Of a stretch of DNA of 6,682 nt, positions 6,642-6,682 are shown piece after piece. A model generated the notes under the pieces. That model made no database searches, was not told where the DNA came from, and saw only the letters and a program-made list of their open reading frames with translations. Source of the stretch: Eubacterium sp. UBA4343 (GTDB taxonomy: Bacteria; Bacillota; Clostridia; Lachnospirales; Lachnospiraceae). The stretch covers positions 2,553 through 9,234 of the forward strand of contig DGTF01000079.1 in NCBI GenBank assembly GCA_002394235.1. Direction: 5' to 3'. A program made the translations under genes and the position numbers. Within the stretch, counting starts at the first letter, position 1. The number at the start of each line of letters is the position of its first letter.

Positions 6642-6682
6642 ACGCGAACAGCGAGCAGCAGCCGAATGCGAAGTATTCGTGT
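6640..6682 (-). CDS. possible C-terminal tail of a convergent gene (partial)
   Basis: Read on the - strand, 6682 to 6640 gives HEYFAFGCCSLFA followed by a TAA stop that falls exactly at the edge of the gltBD terminator. A convergent neighbour ending at the terminator would be a sensible layout, but 13 residues match no family I recognise. The same bases contain a 7-bp hairpin (6663-6669 with 6673-6679), and the other - strand frames are also open here, so this is a weak call. Confidence 0.22.
   Translation of the reverse strand, partial: HEYFAFGCCSLFA

Noticed and set aside
1..6682. Mobile elements, CRISPR arrays, tRNA or rRNA genes
   Set aside because: No transposase, regularly spaced repeats, att-like duplications or RNA gene signatures were seen; both genes look native and intact.

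Overview
The window holds a complete glutamate synthase (GOGAT) operon, gltB followed by gltD, both on the + strand. It has a short AT-rich control region upstream and a strong intrinsic terminator downstream. I do not see a previously undescribed system; the coding content is core nitrogen metabolism.

Organism: probably an anaerobic Bacillota, Clostridia / Lachnospiraceae-like. This rests on the purine-rich Shine-Dalgarno sites, the short AT-rich intergenic DNA around genes with mostly G/C third positions, the clostridial look of the GltB glutaminase sequence (EHRAGKDATG rather than the more common EHRG form), and the U-tract terminator. No 16S or other phylogenetic marker is present, so this is inference.

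Layout: 1-47 may be the tail of an upstream + strand gene. A strong hairpin follows at 53-86. Positions 87-345 are the gltB control region: a perfect 9-bp inverted repeat (97-105/121-129), an 11-bp-spaced direct repeat (161-178), a small dyad (206-218), a sigma-A-type promoter (250-278) with a palindrome in its spacer, a leader of about 60 nt and a ribosome binding site. gltB (346-4899) encodes the 1517-residue large subunit. gltD (4899-6425) encodes the 508-residue small subunit; its ATG overlaps the gltB stop by one base (TGATG), and its ribosome binding site lies inside gltB. Positions 6426-6596 are a trailer with no convincing gene, and 6597-6641 is the terminator. The last bases could be the end of a convergent gene on the - strand.

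How the genes work together: GltD oxidises NAD(P)H at its FAD and passes electrons through iron-sulfur clusters to the 3Fe-4S cluster and FMN of GltB. GltB releases ammonia from glutamine at its N-terminal Cys21 site and tunnels it to the FMN site. There it aminates 2-oxoglutarate, so that glutamine + 2-oxoglutarate + NAD(P)H give two glutamates. With glutamine synthetase (not in the window) this forms the GS-GOGAT ammonia assimilation route.
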